From: a virus
Strand: one strand, 5' to 3'
Virus record (IMG/VR): IMGVR_UViG_3300018411_000030
Location: 1-50,871 of that record
DNA length: 50,871 nt
Shown: positions 15,161 to 28,200 of the stretch, in pieces
Position numbering within the stretch: position 1 is the first letter of the stretch
How the letters are laid out: each line of letters starts with the position of its first letter
Translations under genes and position numbers: made by a program
Notes under the pieces: generated by a model
Databases searched by the model: none
Seen by the model: only the letters and a program-made list of their open reading frames with translations
What the model was told of the DNA's origin: nothing

Positions 15161-17455
15161 ATGGGACTTTTTAGTTCAAAAAAGAAAGTCACGGTTACTA
15201 CAGACGTGGTGCGTGTTATTGAAGATAACTTTCTACCGTACACCCACAAAAGTTCAGTGCTGGATTCAATTGTTAATGGGGGTGAACTAACAGAAACCCT
15301 GTTAGATGGCCTTACGAAGAGTGTCGCCATTCGTGCTGACAACATGTACCAGTACGCCAAGACGCAGTATCACTATGGGTTGCCTAACCACACCTTCTTA
15401 GAAAAGGGTAGTGGCAAAGCTATTATCCAGGCGGCGATTCAACAAGAGTTAGGTACCTCGGTTAATCTGCTCTATTACAACTTCGCACCCATTAATAGTG
15501 TGCACCAGGGGTGGAAGACACTTATTGAGCAGTATGGGTATAACCATTTAACCAATGAAATAACTACCCTCTCCCGGCAAGTAGGGCACCCGGTTTACCT
15601 GGACGATATTAAAGCCATCTTCACCAAAGAAACGGTGGATGAGGCAGACCCTGAAGTCTTTGAAAACTGGGGCAGTTCGGCACTCTCCGGGTATGCCCAC
15701 CACCGGCGTGGGCAAGGCCTGTTTCAAATCACCGGTTATATCCTGCACAGCCCGTGGAGTATGGACACCACACTGGAAGAGGATGTGGTTGAACTTCACT
15801 ACTCATGGTCTGCCTGGGAGCCTAAACAAGTAGGCCCGTATGAAACAGTGGAAGAAGTCTTTTACTCGGACAAGATCATTGTGCCTATGGGTGGGTATGA
15901 AACCGACACTGAATACTTCCAAGCCATGTATGAATACAGTTCGGGTGGCAGTACTAAGTTAGGGTGTTGGACCTACTTGGATAACTCCGGCGTACATCCT
16001 GAGGTAGATGCTATTTATGAAGTGAATGACACCGAGTTGGGGAGTTACTTCCCGTTCGTGTTCTTTCAAGTGGATGGTGTTAACCAGGGTGGTGCGGACT
16101 TTGAATTTAAGTCCCCATACGAAACATCCAAGAAGTTGGTTAGCTACTTGGGACTTGATTACAAACAAATGGCGGCGGATATAAGTAATGCAGGGGGCTC
16201 GGAGTTGGTGCAGGCCGTTATGGTTATGGCGGTACCTGCTAATGGAAATAGCCCCGTGGAGTGCCGGTACTTGTTTGAGTACTTTGACCGTATGTTTGAA
16301 AACGGCACCCTTGACCCTGCCTGGCCAGTACCGCCTAAGTCCGACAGTAACGGCATACTCAGAAAGACTGGTTTAGCCATTGCTATTAAAGATGCGGACT
16401 TCCGGGTGACCTTGCGTTACTCCGGTATCGGTAAACGCACCGTGGCAGGCTCAATAGGGGCAGTCGGTACATGCTCACGCACGGAAGGCACCGAAGTGAG
16501 TTACACCAAGTACACAAATGCAGGGTCTGGGGCTGTTAGTTCAATGTCCGTCAGTACCAGCTACATTGGCTACACCAAACAGGTAACCGCTACGTTTTAC
16601 GAAGAAGTGCGTGTATACGACCTGAACATGCTTTACCCCATTAAAGGTAAGTACGGCACTTCTGCAGGTGGAAGTAGCAACAAGCTTTTGGTCCCCTTGG
16701 ATAAATCCATTACGGACACCATGCCAACAACCATGAAGGAAGAGTTGTACTGCCGGTCTTTGCACTACGTGTTCAACACCTATGTAGAAACTGAAATCAA
16801 GTGGTACACCCAGACGTGGTTCCGTGTGGTGCTGATCATTGTCGCCGTGGTGATTACCATACTTACTTGGGGCCAAGCTGGTCCTGCAGTATGGACTACG
16901 TTGGCTGCAATGAATGCGGCAACGGTGGCATTGATATGGGTGTGGGTTAAGTCCCTTCTTATTTCTCTGGCAATCAAATACGCCATCACTGAAGTGGCTA
17001 AGATGTTAGGTCCTGAGTGGGCGATTGTCATTGCCATCGTTGGCATGGCAGTAGGCGTATACGGCTACATGGGAGATGCGACCTGGGCCACTAACCTGCT
17101 GGACATGTCGACCTCGTTGGTGAGTGCTGCAGGTGACATCTACCAGCAGGGTATCCAAGACATCATGAACTCCTTTGGTGAGTTGGAGTTGTTGGCGGAT
17201 GCTGCCAGTGAAGAGTTAAAAGCCGCTGAAGCACTCTTTGGTATTCAGGACTTATTGAACCCGTTTGCCTTTATTGGACAAGTTCCAGAGATTCGTTTTG
17301 GGGAGTCTCCTGATGACTTCTTCACCCGTACTATTCATGCCGGGAACATTGGCGCAGCCAGTTTGGAGGTCGCCTCTAATTATGTGAACATAAGCTTAAA
17401 ACTCCCTACCCTTGAACAGTCCTTAGAGGAATTCCAAGATGACACAACTTTATGA
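15161..17455 (+). CDS. Large virion protein with membrane segments (N4 gp53-like)
   Basis: A 764-residue protein; ATG 15161 follows GGGAAGGGTGTT, so the GTG at 15143 is rejected. The first 540 residues are soluble and Tyr/Gly-rich. Residues of about 545-635 contain three or four hydrophobic stretches (RVVLIIVAVVITILTW; ATVALIWVWV; WAIVIAIVGMAVGVYGYM) consistent with membrane insertion. Together with its place among proteins ejected in N4-like phages, this suggests a role in building the inner-membrane channel for genome and vRNAP entry. It overlaps the next gene by 17 bases. Confidence 0.65.
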   Translation: MGLFSSKKKVTVTTDVVRVIEDNFLPYTHKSSVLDSIVNGGELTETLLDGLTKSVAIRADNMYQYAKTQYHYGLPNHTFLEKGSGKAIIQAAIQQELGTSVNLLYYNFAPINSVHQGWKTLIEQYGYNHLTNEITTLSRQVGHPVYLDDIKAIFTKETVDEADPEVFENWGSSALSGYAHHRRGQGLFQITGYILHSPWSMDTTLEEDVVELHYSWSAWEPKQVGPYETVEEVFYSDKIIVPMGGYETDTEYFQAMYEYSSGGSTKLGCWTYLDNSGVHPEVDAIYEVNDTELGSYFPFVFFQVDGVNQGGADFEFKSPYETSKKLVSYLGLDYKQMAADISNAGGSELVQAVMVMAVPANGNSPVECRYLFEYFDRMFENGTLDPAWPVPPKSDSNGILRKTGLAIAIKDADFRVTLRYSGIGKRTVAGSIGAVGTCSRTEGTEVSYTKYTNAGSGAVSSMSVSTSYIGYTKQVTATFYEEVRVYDLNMLYPIKGKYGTSAGGSSNKLLVPLDKSITDTMPTTMKEELYCRSLHYVFNTYVETEIKWYTQTWFRVVLIIVAVVITILTWGQAGPAVWTTLAAMNAATVALIWVWVKSLLISLAIKYAITEVAKMLGPEWAIVIAIVGMAVGVYGYMGDATWATNLLDMSTSLVSAAGDIYQQGIQDIMNSFGELELLADAASEELKAAEALFGIQDLLNPFAFIGQVPEIRFGESPDDFFTRTIHAGNIGAASLEVASNYVNISLKLPTLEQSLEEFQDDTTL

Positions 17456-17891
17456 AGACGCACTGAGTTCTTTTGGTTCCAGTTACAACAACGGACTCAA
17501 TGTGTCTGGATTGAAATACGGCTCTAATAATTTGATCCCAAGTAACACCGGATCAGTTGCTAATACTGGTGGGGGTATTAACCCCAACCAAAGTTGGTTT
17601 TCTAGAAACGCCATTTTTGGTGGTAAAGACGGCGACGGTAACCAAACCAATGGCTGGGCTGGTACGGCCTTGGGTGTTGCACAGGGTTTGGGCGGTGCCT
17701 ACATGGGCATGAAGCAGTACGGCATGGCAGAGGACGCGTTGAAAGAGAATAAGCGCCAGTTCCAACTCAACTATGACGCGCAGAAGAAGACCCTGAATAC
17801 CCAGTTGGAAGATCGTCAACGTGCACGGGTGGCGTCTAACGCTGGTGCTTATGAGTCGGTGGACTCGTACATGAAAAAGAACGGGATCTAA
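17439..17891 (+). CDS. Virion protein (N4 gp52-like)
   Basis: A 150-residue protein. The first half is Gly/Asn/Ser-rich and probably disordered; a hydrophobic Gly/Ala stretch follows (WAGTALGVAQGLGGAYMGM), then a charged helix rich in Lys/Gln/Arg. The pattern resembles T7 gp14-type internal core proteins that cross the outer membrane. It overlaps the gene before it and lies just ahead of two other internal proteins. N4 gp52 is a small virion protein at this position. Confidence 0.6.
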   Translation: MTQLYEDALSSFGSSYNNGLNVSGLKYGSNNLIPSNTGSVANTGGGINPNQSWFSRNAIFGGKDGDGNQTNGWAGTALGVAQGLGGAYMGMKQYGMAEDALKENKRQFQLNYDAQKKTLNTQLEDRQRARVASNAGAYESVDSYMKKNGI

Positions 17892-17894
17892 ACC

Positions 17895-19277
17895 ATGGCT
17901 AATCCGATTACCTGGCGCAGCCTACAGGGGGCTTCCTCTACAGGTGCAGCTTCCATTATGGACAGCGCACGAGGTGCCTTTAACGATGGTTTTGGTGCCT
18001 TACAAGGTGTCCTTGATAAAGAGCAGGCCACCGCTGAAGCTAACTGGGACAACACAAAGCAGAACAACACCAACCAGCTGATGGATAAGTACGCCAGCTA
18101 CAAATCGCCTGAGGAGCTAGCGGCTGCCCAAGCATCCGGTGAGTTGGATGCACTCAAGGCACAGTTTGGTAACCAGTACGATGCAGCTGCAGTACGGGAG
18201 ATGGAAGGGGGGCTACAACAGAAGCTAATCGAACGTATCAGTGCTCAGAACCAGTACGCAGATGATTCCCTGGATCGCACCCAGCGCGGTGATGTGGATG
18301 CCATCAAAGGCATGATCGCCAAACGTGACTTCACCGGTGCTGACGCTGCACTAGAGCGTCTAGAACTGCGCAACGAAGCACCTCTTTTTGAAGCCTTGCA
18401 ACAAGGTCAACGTACCCAGGTGGAAGAGGGGTATCAGGACCGCCGTTTCACCATGGATGAGAAAAAGTTTGGGGCTGAAATGTCGGGTATTGGCCTGCGC
18501 AACTCAGCTGCACAACTCCAATTAACATCCCAGCAAGAACAGCAGGGTATGAGTGCCATGGTGGCCCAGGTACTGCAAAACTACCCAACCGAACAAGCAG
18601 GCCGAGAGGCTCTGCTACAAATGGCGCGTGATCAAGGGGTAAGCGGTAAGGCAGTGCTGGCAGGCGTAACTGAGCTTTCTGGTTTGTATGGTGCAGCCAC
18701 CGGCCTGACGAAAGAAGACCAGGATGAGTTGGCCAAGCGACAAACATCCAGCCAGTCAAGCCTTGAACGCTTCACTCAGGATGAAAAGACAGCGTTGGAC
18801 AAGGTGATTAAGAACGCTCCGGTAGAACCGGTCTACTCGTTCAGCGACAAGGATCGCATGACGGAAGGTCAGGTATACGAGCAGATCGCTAAAGTGATCC
18901 CTAAAAACCGTGAGGAGACTATTAAAACCATTCAGGAGAAAGTTGGTGACCTGTCTGGAAAGTACAAAGTGCCTGCAGGTATGGAACTAGGCCCTGTTAT
19001 TCAAGAGGCGTTTAAACGCACTGGTACTACAGGTGAAGACGGTGCGTGGTTTTCTGTCGACGCTGATGTTGATAGTTCTGTGTTTGAAAAGAACTTCAAT
19101 GATGTGCTGGGCGCTGCTATTAAATCTTTCAACAATCAAACAATTGTTGATAAGGCTCAGGCAGAATACACACGCAAAGTTCGGGAGAAAGAAGATGAAG
19201 AGATCCGCAACTTAAGTCAGTACAAGAACTCCCGCACTGACACTTATAAGTTCCGTCAAGACATCCAGAAAAGGTAG
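17895..19277 (+). CDS. Internal virion protein (N4 gp51-like)
   Basis: A 460-residue, highly charged, helical protein with no recognised catalytic motif. The N-terminal region is Ala/Ser-rich; coiled-coil-prone segments follow (about residues 60-240), and a very charged C-terminus ends SRTDTYKFRQDIQKR. It sits between gp52-like and vRNAP genes with three- and eight-base gaps, so all three are probably made in proportion and packaged together. Confidence 0.6.
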   Translation: MANPITWRSLQGASSTGAASIMDSARGAFNDGFGALQGVLDKEQATAEANWDNTKQNNTNQLMDKYASYKSPEELAAAQASGELDALKAQFGNQYDAAAVREMEGGLQQKLIERISAQNQYADDSLDRTQRGDVDAIKGMIAKRDFTGADAALERLELRNEAPLFEALQQGQRTQVEEGYQDRRFTMDEKKFGAEMSGIGLRNSAAQLQLTSQQEQQGMSAMVAQVLQNYPTEQAGREALLQMARDQGVSGKAVLAGVTELSGLYGAATGLTKEDQDELAKRQTSSQSSLERFTQDEKTALDKVIKNAPVEPVYSFSDKDRMTEGQVYEQIAKVIPKNREETIKTIQEKVGDLSGKYKVPAGMELGPVIQEAFKRTGTTGEDGAWFSVDADVDSSVFEKNFNDVLGAAIKSFNNQTIVDKAQAEYTRKVREKEDEEIRNLSQYKNSRTDTYKFRQDIQKR

Positions 19278-19285
19278 TCCATTTA

Positions 19286-22200
19286 ATGCAGCAAACTCCC
19301 TCTCCGCTGTTCGGTCGTGAATTACTGTTGGCTAAAACAGCAGAGTCCAAGGTTAATACTCTGGCTCAGACAGCAGAGTTAAAAAAGGATCTCTTGGGCC
19401 GAAGCAACTTGGTTGCCCGTCAACCCAGTGATGCTCTGGCTGCACATCCTACTTTGGAAGCATACGAAGCAGTGGAGGGGGAGGCCTCTAACCAAGTTCG
19501 TGGTTACTACATTGATAAAGAGCGTACTGACCTGGAGCGTCGGTACACGGTTATGCGTGATGACCAACGTGCGCGTGAAGACAAGGCCTTGGTTTCCGAT
19601 GCTGAACTCGACACCACAACAGGCCAGGCCAAGCAATTGGGTGCTGCTGCAGCAGTGGGTAGCGCCCGTGTGGCGGGTGAGTTGGGTGCTCTGCCTATGA
19701 CGGCTATGGCAGACAACGAGCTGGCCAAAGTATCTGATGAAAACCTCGAGCTGTTTAACGAAGACATTGCCTACAAGAACCATGTATCTGAGCTGAAGAA
19801 GGCTCGGGTAGCCATCGATGCACAGGCGCTCAGTGGCAAGTTGGGTGCTGACCAGGCTCAAGCTATGCGTGATGAGCTGAGTGCGCGTGAGGCGTCCCTG
19901 GTGGCCCCTGATCCGGCACGCTTGGCGGCATTGGATGTACGTCCTAAACGTAAACGAGGCTATGCCGATGCAGAGCGTTATGCCTTGGGACTGCCTGATG
20001 ATGACTTGGAGTTTGGAAATCTGACTCCACGTGAGCGGATTAACCAAGCCAAGCAAGCACTTGATGGTGCCATGCGAGTGAACAAGGCCATCACCGGTGC
20101 TAAGGCCCTGAATGGCTTGATGAACCCATTGAACCGGGAAGCCTTCGATAAAGACCTGAGTAAGTCGTGGGACAAAGAAAGAGATACCTTCACCCAAGCA
20201 GGTAAAGACTGGGAATCAGGTGACACCGGTGGTGCGATGGCCAAGGTTGCCAATGGTGTGGCCTCACTGGCTTACGAAGGCCTGGGCGATGTGTTGAACA
20301 ACCCAGCTGCTACCTTTGAGTACATTGCAGAGAACGCCCCTCAGCTGGCCTTAGGAGCAGCAGGTAAAGCAGGCAAGACCCTGTTGACCACTTCTAACCT
20401 AGGCTACGGTGCGCGGATCTACCGTGAATCGCTTGAGGACTACCAAGCCAAAAACAATGGTGCACTACCTAGCCAAGCTGGTATGGCTCAGATGTTGGCG
20501 ATCAGTTTGACGGCATCGGTTGCCGAACATGTTATGGACACATCCATCCTGAAGGCTTTACGTGGCTCGAAAGCTGCTGATGGTGCTGTGGACATCGCTA
20601 CTCGGGAAGCCTCTAAAGGCATCTTGAAGCGTTCTTTAGGCGGTGCAGCTCGGGTAACCGGTGCCACAACTACAGGCGCTGTGGGTGAAGCGATTACTGA
20701 GGGTTACCAGACAGCAGTAGAAGAGTCCTTCTCTCGTCTGAGCACTGATGTGAATGGTGAGAACATCTTCAAAGGCGCTGTGATTGGTGCGGCTGCTGGT
20801 GGGGGTTTGAAAGGTGGCCTGGCTGTTCCAGGTGAAGTTGTTGCAGGGGTGGCTGCAGTGGGCACAGCCCTGAAAGATGCAGCCAAGAACAGCAGCACTG
20901 AACTACTCAGTACTGCTAGCCAGAAGGGCTACAAAGAAGCCGTCAAGACCGGCAAGGTCGATGCACTAACCGATCCAGATTCTGTTGAGTACGCTCCGAA
21001 TGAAGCGGTGCGTGCATTGCAGGAGCGTGGGCAGAAAGAAGGCCTATCAAACAAAGAAATCGCCAAGGGTCAGACAGCGGCCAAGCAAGTGGTCGACTCT
21101 GCCAAAGAACGCCTTAGCAGCATCCGTACCCTGGCTGCGAATGACGGTCCTGTTGAACAGGCGCGTATCCAAGAGCTTATTGCCAGTACTCAGGCAGAGC
21201 TGGAAGTGGCCACTACGCCAGAAGAAACCCTTGCAGCCACAACCAAACTTGATCAGTTAAACGGTCTGGTGCGTACCCCTACGCAAGTCAAAGAGAACGC
21301 TGCCAAGGTAGCCAAGCTGACCGAGACTGTTGCCGCAGCAGAACTGCAGTACGACGAATGGGTTAACAGCAACAACAAGACCGGCACATTGAAGGCCACT
21401 GTTGATCTGGTGGATAGCACCCCGGATGCAGCGGTACCGGAATCTGTTGCCCAGGCACAAGCAGCCACAGCCGAACTGATTGAGCTGGCTACAACCAGCC
21501 CAGAGCTGATCTCTGAAGAAGTGGCCACTCGCCTGGCCAGTAACCAGCAGAACAGCTTGAGCAATGAGCAGCGTAGTTTGTTTACTAACCTGGCTCGCGT
21601 TGCCCGTGTGAAGAAAGAGTACCGGGACAGTGGTGAAGTCGCGTTCGACATCCTGCAAGACGACCAGACCACCGGCAACATTGGTATGGAAGCTCACCAG
21701 CGCAACATCAACAGTGCCATCGCCGCGGCAGATAAGCCCGCAGCCGAAGGGGCTATTGCTGCCCTGACCAAGTTTGCTCAGGCACAGAACGCTAAGCGTA
21801 AAGCCATCAAGACTGCGCTGAAGACAGGCACTGAAGCGGTACCGGTGTACCTGATTCCTGAAGGTAATGGGGTGTGGACACAAACCACCGAGAAGCCAAG
21901 CCAACAGGTGTTCGATGAAACCAACGTACTGACGATTACCGAGAAGAGCTTCAAGTTGGCCAAGCAAGTGGCTAAAGAAGCTGAGTTGTTGAACGCAGCT
22001 GTACAGGCCAGTAAAGCGGCCATGGCAGTGGGCTTCAGTACTGCACCGGAGGTTACTCCTACTCCTGTAACCGAGGAGGTGAGCGCTGCGAAAGACGAGG
22101 TGAAGGCGAAGCCGCAACCGAAGTCTGAGAGCAAGCGCGAGACTCCGGCTGTAGTAGAGAAGAAAGCCCCAGCACCTGTTGTGAAAGCCAAAGCCAGTAA

Positions 22201-25200
22201 GATGCAAGTGGCCAAGTTCCAGGAACTGTCCAAGCGATTGGCTAAAGCCAAAACCGAAGGCAAGCCACTGACTGCACTTCGCTCAGCGTTAAACCAGCAG
22301 CTGGAAACCCTGGAGTTTGGGTTCTCATCTCCGGTGGCTGAGCTATACACCCAGCTGCTCCAGGCAGACGGCCTGGTGAGTACTGATGTGATGCAGGCGT
22401 GGGTTAAGGCTAACGGCAATGCAGGCATGAGTAGCTTGCTGGATAAGCTGCTTGAGCACCCAGTCATGGCCCAGTTCAAGGGCTTCTCTACACAGACAGA
22501 AACCAGCACCAACACCAAAGGTGAGGCATACAAGCCGCTGGGTATGTACTTTGAAGACAGCAAGACCATTGGTTTGGATCTGTCGACCTTGTTGCCCTTC
22601 AACGCTAACAGCCAGAAGTTCCTGGCTGAGATTATTGTGCACGAGGTGGTACACGCGGTTACCGAAGGTGCGCTTCAAAATGATCCTCAATTAGCAGCTG
22701 AGATTGAAGCCCTGCAAGCCGAGATCAAAGCATGGCTGGCCATCAACCCAGATGCGCTGAGTAAGGTGCAGCGAACCAACTTGGACTACGCCCTGCGTAA
22801 CAGATCCGAGATGTTGACCATGGGCCTGACTAACCCAGCAGCCATTCAGGCACTGAACCTGATCAAGTTGGGCAGTGGGCAGACTGCACTAGGTGAGTTT
22901 ACCCAACGCTTGTTGGAGTTCTTCCGTCGATCCATGCGCCTGACTAAGACTCAAGACACGGCCCTGGTTGAAGTACTGCGCATTGCTGAGCAGTTCCTGG
23001 GGGGTACTGCGATCGACCTTGGTAACTTCGATGCAGATGTAGCCCTGGCTGAACAAGCCACCCTGGACACCACTGAGCAACTGAACAGCGAAAACACTGC
23101 ATTTGATCAACTGATCCAGAGCCGTAGTGAAGTTGTCCTGCAGCGTGAGCAAGACCACACCGGCAAGACTGAGGGTGTGTTGTCGCTCTTCGCCAATGCT
23201 GCAGACATTGCGGTGACCGGCGAGACTTACCAGAAGGTCAACCTGGTTGCAGCGTACTTCAAGCAGTCGGCTGAACGTGCGGGTGCTATCACTCCACGTC
23301 CTCTGGTCGCTATCAAAGACTTCATGAGTGCGTTGATTAACGGCCAAGTGTTTGCCCAGGACTTCCTGGAAGACGGCCTGACCGAAGCACAACAAGGTTT
23401 GGTCAGTCACTTGAAAGCAGTCTATCCACAATGGAAAGACACCCTACAGGGCCTGCTGCGTAAAGACGGTGGTAACCGCTCCCAGTACTACTACGAGAAC
23501 CCTACCCAATTCCTGATGGAGCTGAATGAGGCCACCGGTGCTGTAACCATGGAAGAGAACGCCATGAGTGCAGCCATTGTGTCTGCATGGACCTGGCTCA
23601 TTGATAACGCCGGTAACCCGGAGTTCCGTACCTCCGAGCAGATCAACCGTAGCCTGCCTAACCGCAGCAAGGATCAAGCAGTTACCCCTGAATTGGCCAA
23701 GCTGCTGGGTCCTTTACTGGATCGCCGTGCTCTGTTGGCTGATCGATTGGGTCAGCGCTTTGTACAAGCCTTGGGCCTGCAGGCAAAGAACGGAGATACC
23801 CCAGTCAATGAGCTGTCCCGTTTGGAAGCCTCTGCTGGCCTGATGATCGTAGGCATGCTGCAGAAGATGGGTGTGGTGGAAGAAGTCTCCGTGTCCAAGC
23901 TGGCGGTGCAACAAGCATCCGGCAAGACTCAGGAAGAAATCGAAGCCATGAACCCGGCTGACATCACCGGTGCAGACACCTACCTGAAGCTCGTTGCTAC
24001 GGGTACCCACGATACCCGTGTGCTGAACCCGGTGGCTCAAGACTTCATCACGAATGCTGCCAACACAGGTGGGGTACTCAACACCCTGTTTGATGTCGAG
24101 AGTGCGGTCAGTGCTCCGACCCTGAAACCACAAAAGGTGATCCAGAAGGACACCAACAAAGGTCGCCAGGGCATCCCTAAGAACGTGCTCAAGTATCTAG
24201 GCAATGTAGCCAAAATGGCTTACACCTTCCGTGACGATATGGTACGCCTGACCCGTATCAACTCAGATGCGGATATGGCCTATGTAGAAGGTCTGGTGGG
24301 CATTGAGTCGGTGGATGAATCTCAGGTCCACGTCATCAACCAGCTTAGTAAGAAAGCCAAGTTCGATGGTTTGCGTCGTGAGCTGACTAACGCCCTGGAC
24401 TTCCTCAAGTACTTGGCAATGGCCAGTGAAGACGGCGAGAACGCTGAGTTTTTCATTCGCCCAGAGCTGTGGAAGAACCACCGCTTTGGTTACGAAGGTA
24501 CTGTGCTGAACATGCAGTCGAGCAAGATCCACCGATTCCTGGCCAAACAAGGCATGTGGTTGTCGGTTGTGAGCTTGAACTCTGATGCCGCTGGTGAAGC
24601 GTCCTTGGATAACTTCAAGCTGCGGGTACTGGAAGGCTTGGGCGTTAAGACGGATGAGTCGCCAGATGCTAACCACCTGGCAGCGTTTGATTCGGTACTG
24701 ACCAACGATGTCTACACCGGTGCAATCGAAGCCTTACGTGAAGCACTGTACGGCAAGAAAGGTGCACTGACCGCTAAACAGCAGAACTCGATTCTGGCTG
24801 GGGTGAAGGCGGGTGGGGCTAACCTGCACAGCTTGGATTCACTGGTTGCCATGGCTCATTACCAGCAGGCGGTTAACACTCCAGGTGTGGACTCGTTCAC
24901 CACTGAACTGACCGCAGAGATCGATGGCAAGACCAACGGCCCAATGCTGAGCATGTGGCTACTGGGTGGTATGACGCCTGAGATTGCCATGATGGGGGGC
25001 TTCTATCCTCAAGGCAGTGGCTTCAGCCACTACAGTGAATACAAGCCAGGCAAACACGACTTGTACCAGTACGTATCCAAGCGGATCAGTGGTGTACTTG
25101 GTCAGTTGATAGATGGTAACCCTACCGAACTGGCACCGGTGTTTGCGTCCCTTTACAACATCACAGGTGCACTGGTTAATAGCCTTGGTGAAGTGACCAA

Positions 25201-28200
25201 AGACGGGCGTAATCTGGTGAAGGAACCACTGACCGGACTGGTTTACGGTTCGGGTATGCAGGCCACTGTGCGTGGTATGGCAGATGGCTTTATCGATTCG
25301 ATCTACAGCCACATCGAGAAGATCAACCAAGGCAAGCCGTATGGGGTGAACAAACTGGTAGGTGAAGATGCCTTTGCCCAGTTCTCTAATGACCTGAACC
25401 TCCTGATGGGAGCGGCAGGCATGAAGATGGAAGAGGGTGTTTTGGACATCAAGCCCTTCAATAAGCGTTCACCCACCCAAGCCTGGAACGTGGCCGATGT
25501 TAAGCAGGCCATGCAGACTCGCTTGTCGAAGCAGCAGGAAAAAGCACTGCGTGACGTTTTCTCCAAGACCATAGGCCTGTCTACCCAGTCGGTGGTGGAG
25601 ACTGATTTCGCGGATTACCTAAGCGCACGCAAGACTGTAACTGCGACCTCCAACCTGACGTATGCCCTGTATGAAGCAGCCAAAGCTGAGCTGCGTGAGC
25701 GTGCCGTCAAGCTGTTGATGGAATCGGGTCAGATTGCCCACGCCACCAACCCGAAGACAGGGGTTAAAACACCCCGTCACGACTTGTCGGCTAAGCAGGA
25801 AAAGCAGGTACTGGACGTGATCAAGGCCCTGGAGCCACGGATCAACACCGCCCTGTCTAAAGCATCGAAAGAACTGGAAGCCGGTATCTATGCCGGTAAG
25901 CAGCGCCGTACTGTGCGTAAAGACAGCGCCGCCTATGAAGTGAAGTTCAAGTTTGCCGAGAGCTCTGGCTTGGGATCTAAGTCAGGCCACGGCTATGGGG
26001 TAATGGCTGAAGCACCTGGTGTATCCGTGCTGGCCAACTCCGTACAAAGCACGGACGGTGGGATCATGCTCAGCATTGTTGAGCAGATGAACTCACTGGG
26101 TATTCACGACGCCATCATGGTGGCGATCAAAGATGCTGCGGCTGCTGGCCGTAAGATCAACGCCAAGACCTTTGACATGCTGGTTAGCTACTCACTGCCT
26201 CGAGAGTCGCTCGAGAGCCTGCAGCGTACCCTGGTCGGTCTGGTAGCCCAGATCAAGGCAGAGCCTGGTAACACAGCGCTGACCGAGAAACTGAAAGAGC
26301 AGATCAAACCACTCACTGAAAAGATGGGTGAAGCTGAGCTCAACCTGGCGCAAGAAGCAGGCTTGGTGTCCTACATCCTGAACAACGCGGATCAATTGGC
26401 ACTGCAGGCTGATACCCGTCGTCTAACTGATCTGGCTAACCTGGCTTATGTGGACCAGTACACCATCCAAGACGGTGCGGCTGAGATCACCGATAAGATG
26501 CGGGCCAGTGCTAAAACTGAGTTGGCACGGGTACTGGCACTGAAGCCAGACCAAGCTTCCATTGAAGCAGCCACTTACCTGGATGGGTTGTTGGGTGAAT
26601 CGGTTGCTGGTGCTGTTCAGGCCTCCCCAGAGATGGACCTGGAAGAAGACTTCTCGCTGACCGAAGACCTGGAGCCGCAGGAAGATACCTTGGCTGAGAC
26701 CCAGGAAAGCGGGTTGGCGTCCCCAGCGCCGAGCACTACCACCTATAGCGTTAAAGAGGTGTATGCAGCACTTGGCCAAGGGGCTAACCGTGTCACTGAC
26801 GCTGCGTTGAGCCAACGCCTTGAGGGTTTGTTGGATAGCGTAGTGGAGCGCCTACAAGGCCCTTATCAGACCCTGTTTACCGCGGCACAGAATGCCTTAA
26901 TCAACACCCCTGAAGATGTGTACCGTAATGCGGATGCAGCAGGGGCACTCCCCTTCAATGTGGACATCCGTACCTCTGGCTTCCACATGGGCGATCAGCA
27001 GGCGTTTGCTGCTGAAATGGTGCAGATGGTTATTGGCGAAAGCCTGTCCATGTCGGTGAACCAGGTTGATAAAGAACTGGTGAAGCTGTTTGAAGAAGCC
27101 CGTAACAAGGTGGCTAAGACAGACCTGGACGCAGATCCTGTTCGCAGTGAGCAGATGTGGAACTTCGTCTTTGGGATCAAAGCAGGTGACACCTCCACTC
27201 AGTACCTCAGCCGCTTTGCAGCCTTAGGCCTGACAGACAGCAAGATGGGTGCACTCCTGGGCTTTGAAACCTCGCGTGCAGAAGACGCTACACCAGAGTC
27301 CCTATTCGGCAAACTGATGCAGTGGTTTAACCAACTGTTGCAGGTACTCAACGAAGGCTTAGGTAAAGCCTACGGTGGCCAGCAAGCAGACCAGAAGCTG
27401 CAAGTGATTGTCGATCGTATGGTCGACCTGCAGGTAAGTCGTGTGGCTCAGTCGCAGACCGGCAAACTGGATGCCTACAAAGAACAGTTTGAAGACGCTA
27501 TGGATGATGTCACTGACTCGGTTAAAGAGAAGATCGTGGCACTCACGGACTCTGACTTCTTCAAGAAGAGTAAGAATCCGTTGCTACGCCTCACCGGTGA
27601 CCTGGCCACTAAAGCAGTGGAGCAGCGCCTGGATGAAGTCATGGTCGGTATTGAAGAGTTCCACAACCGTACGACTAAAGGCCGCTTGGGTGAGATAGCT
27701 GAGCTGTTTAATGAAGTACGTGGTACCACCATGCACAACAAGTGGGGCCGGGTGAAGCTACTGCTGGCCAAATACCAGGAGAAGACCCGTAAAGAACTGG
27801 CACGCAACACTGCAGCAGTGGCCATGAGTAGCTTTAAGGACGGCGGTAAGCATGTGACCCAGGTAATGCGTGAAGCAGTTACCCGTGTTCTGCTGCGTGC
27901 TGATGTGGCCAGTCTGGTAGGTCCATTCAACTTGGCACAGATCCAGGAGCTGGTGGCTAATCCAACAAAACTGGCTGCAGCCATTGCCACTCAGGAAGCC
28001 AAGATCACTGGCCGCTTTGCTGAGTACTATCGTAACCAGGCTAAGTTGACTGGGTATTACCTAGCGACTGAGCGTGCAGTGGGTGACAACCTGCGCATGA
28101 ATGCCTTGAGCATCACCATGCTCGATGGAACACGCTTCGCCGGTAAGGTCACAGAAGCAGCAGGCATGGCAGCAGCGGTAGATGTGAGCGTGCTGATCTC

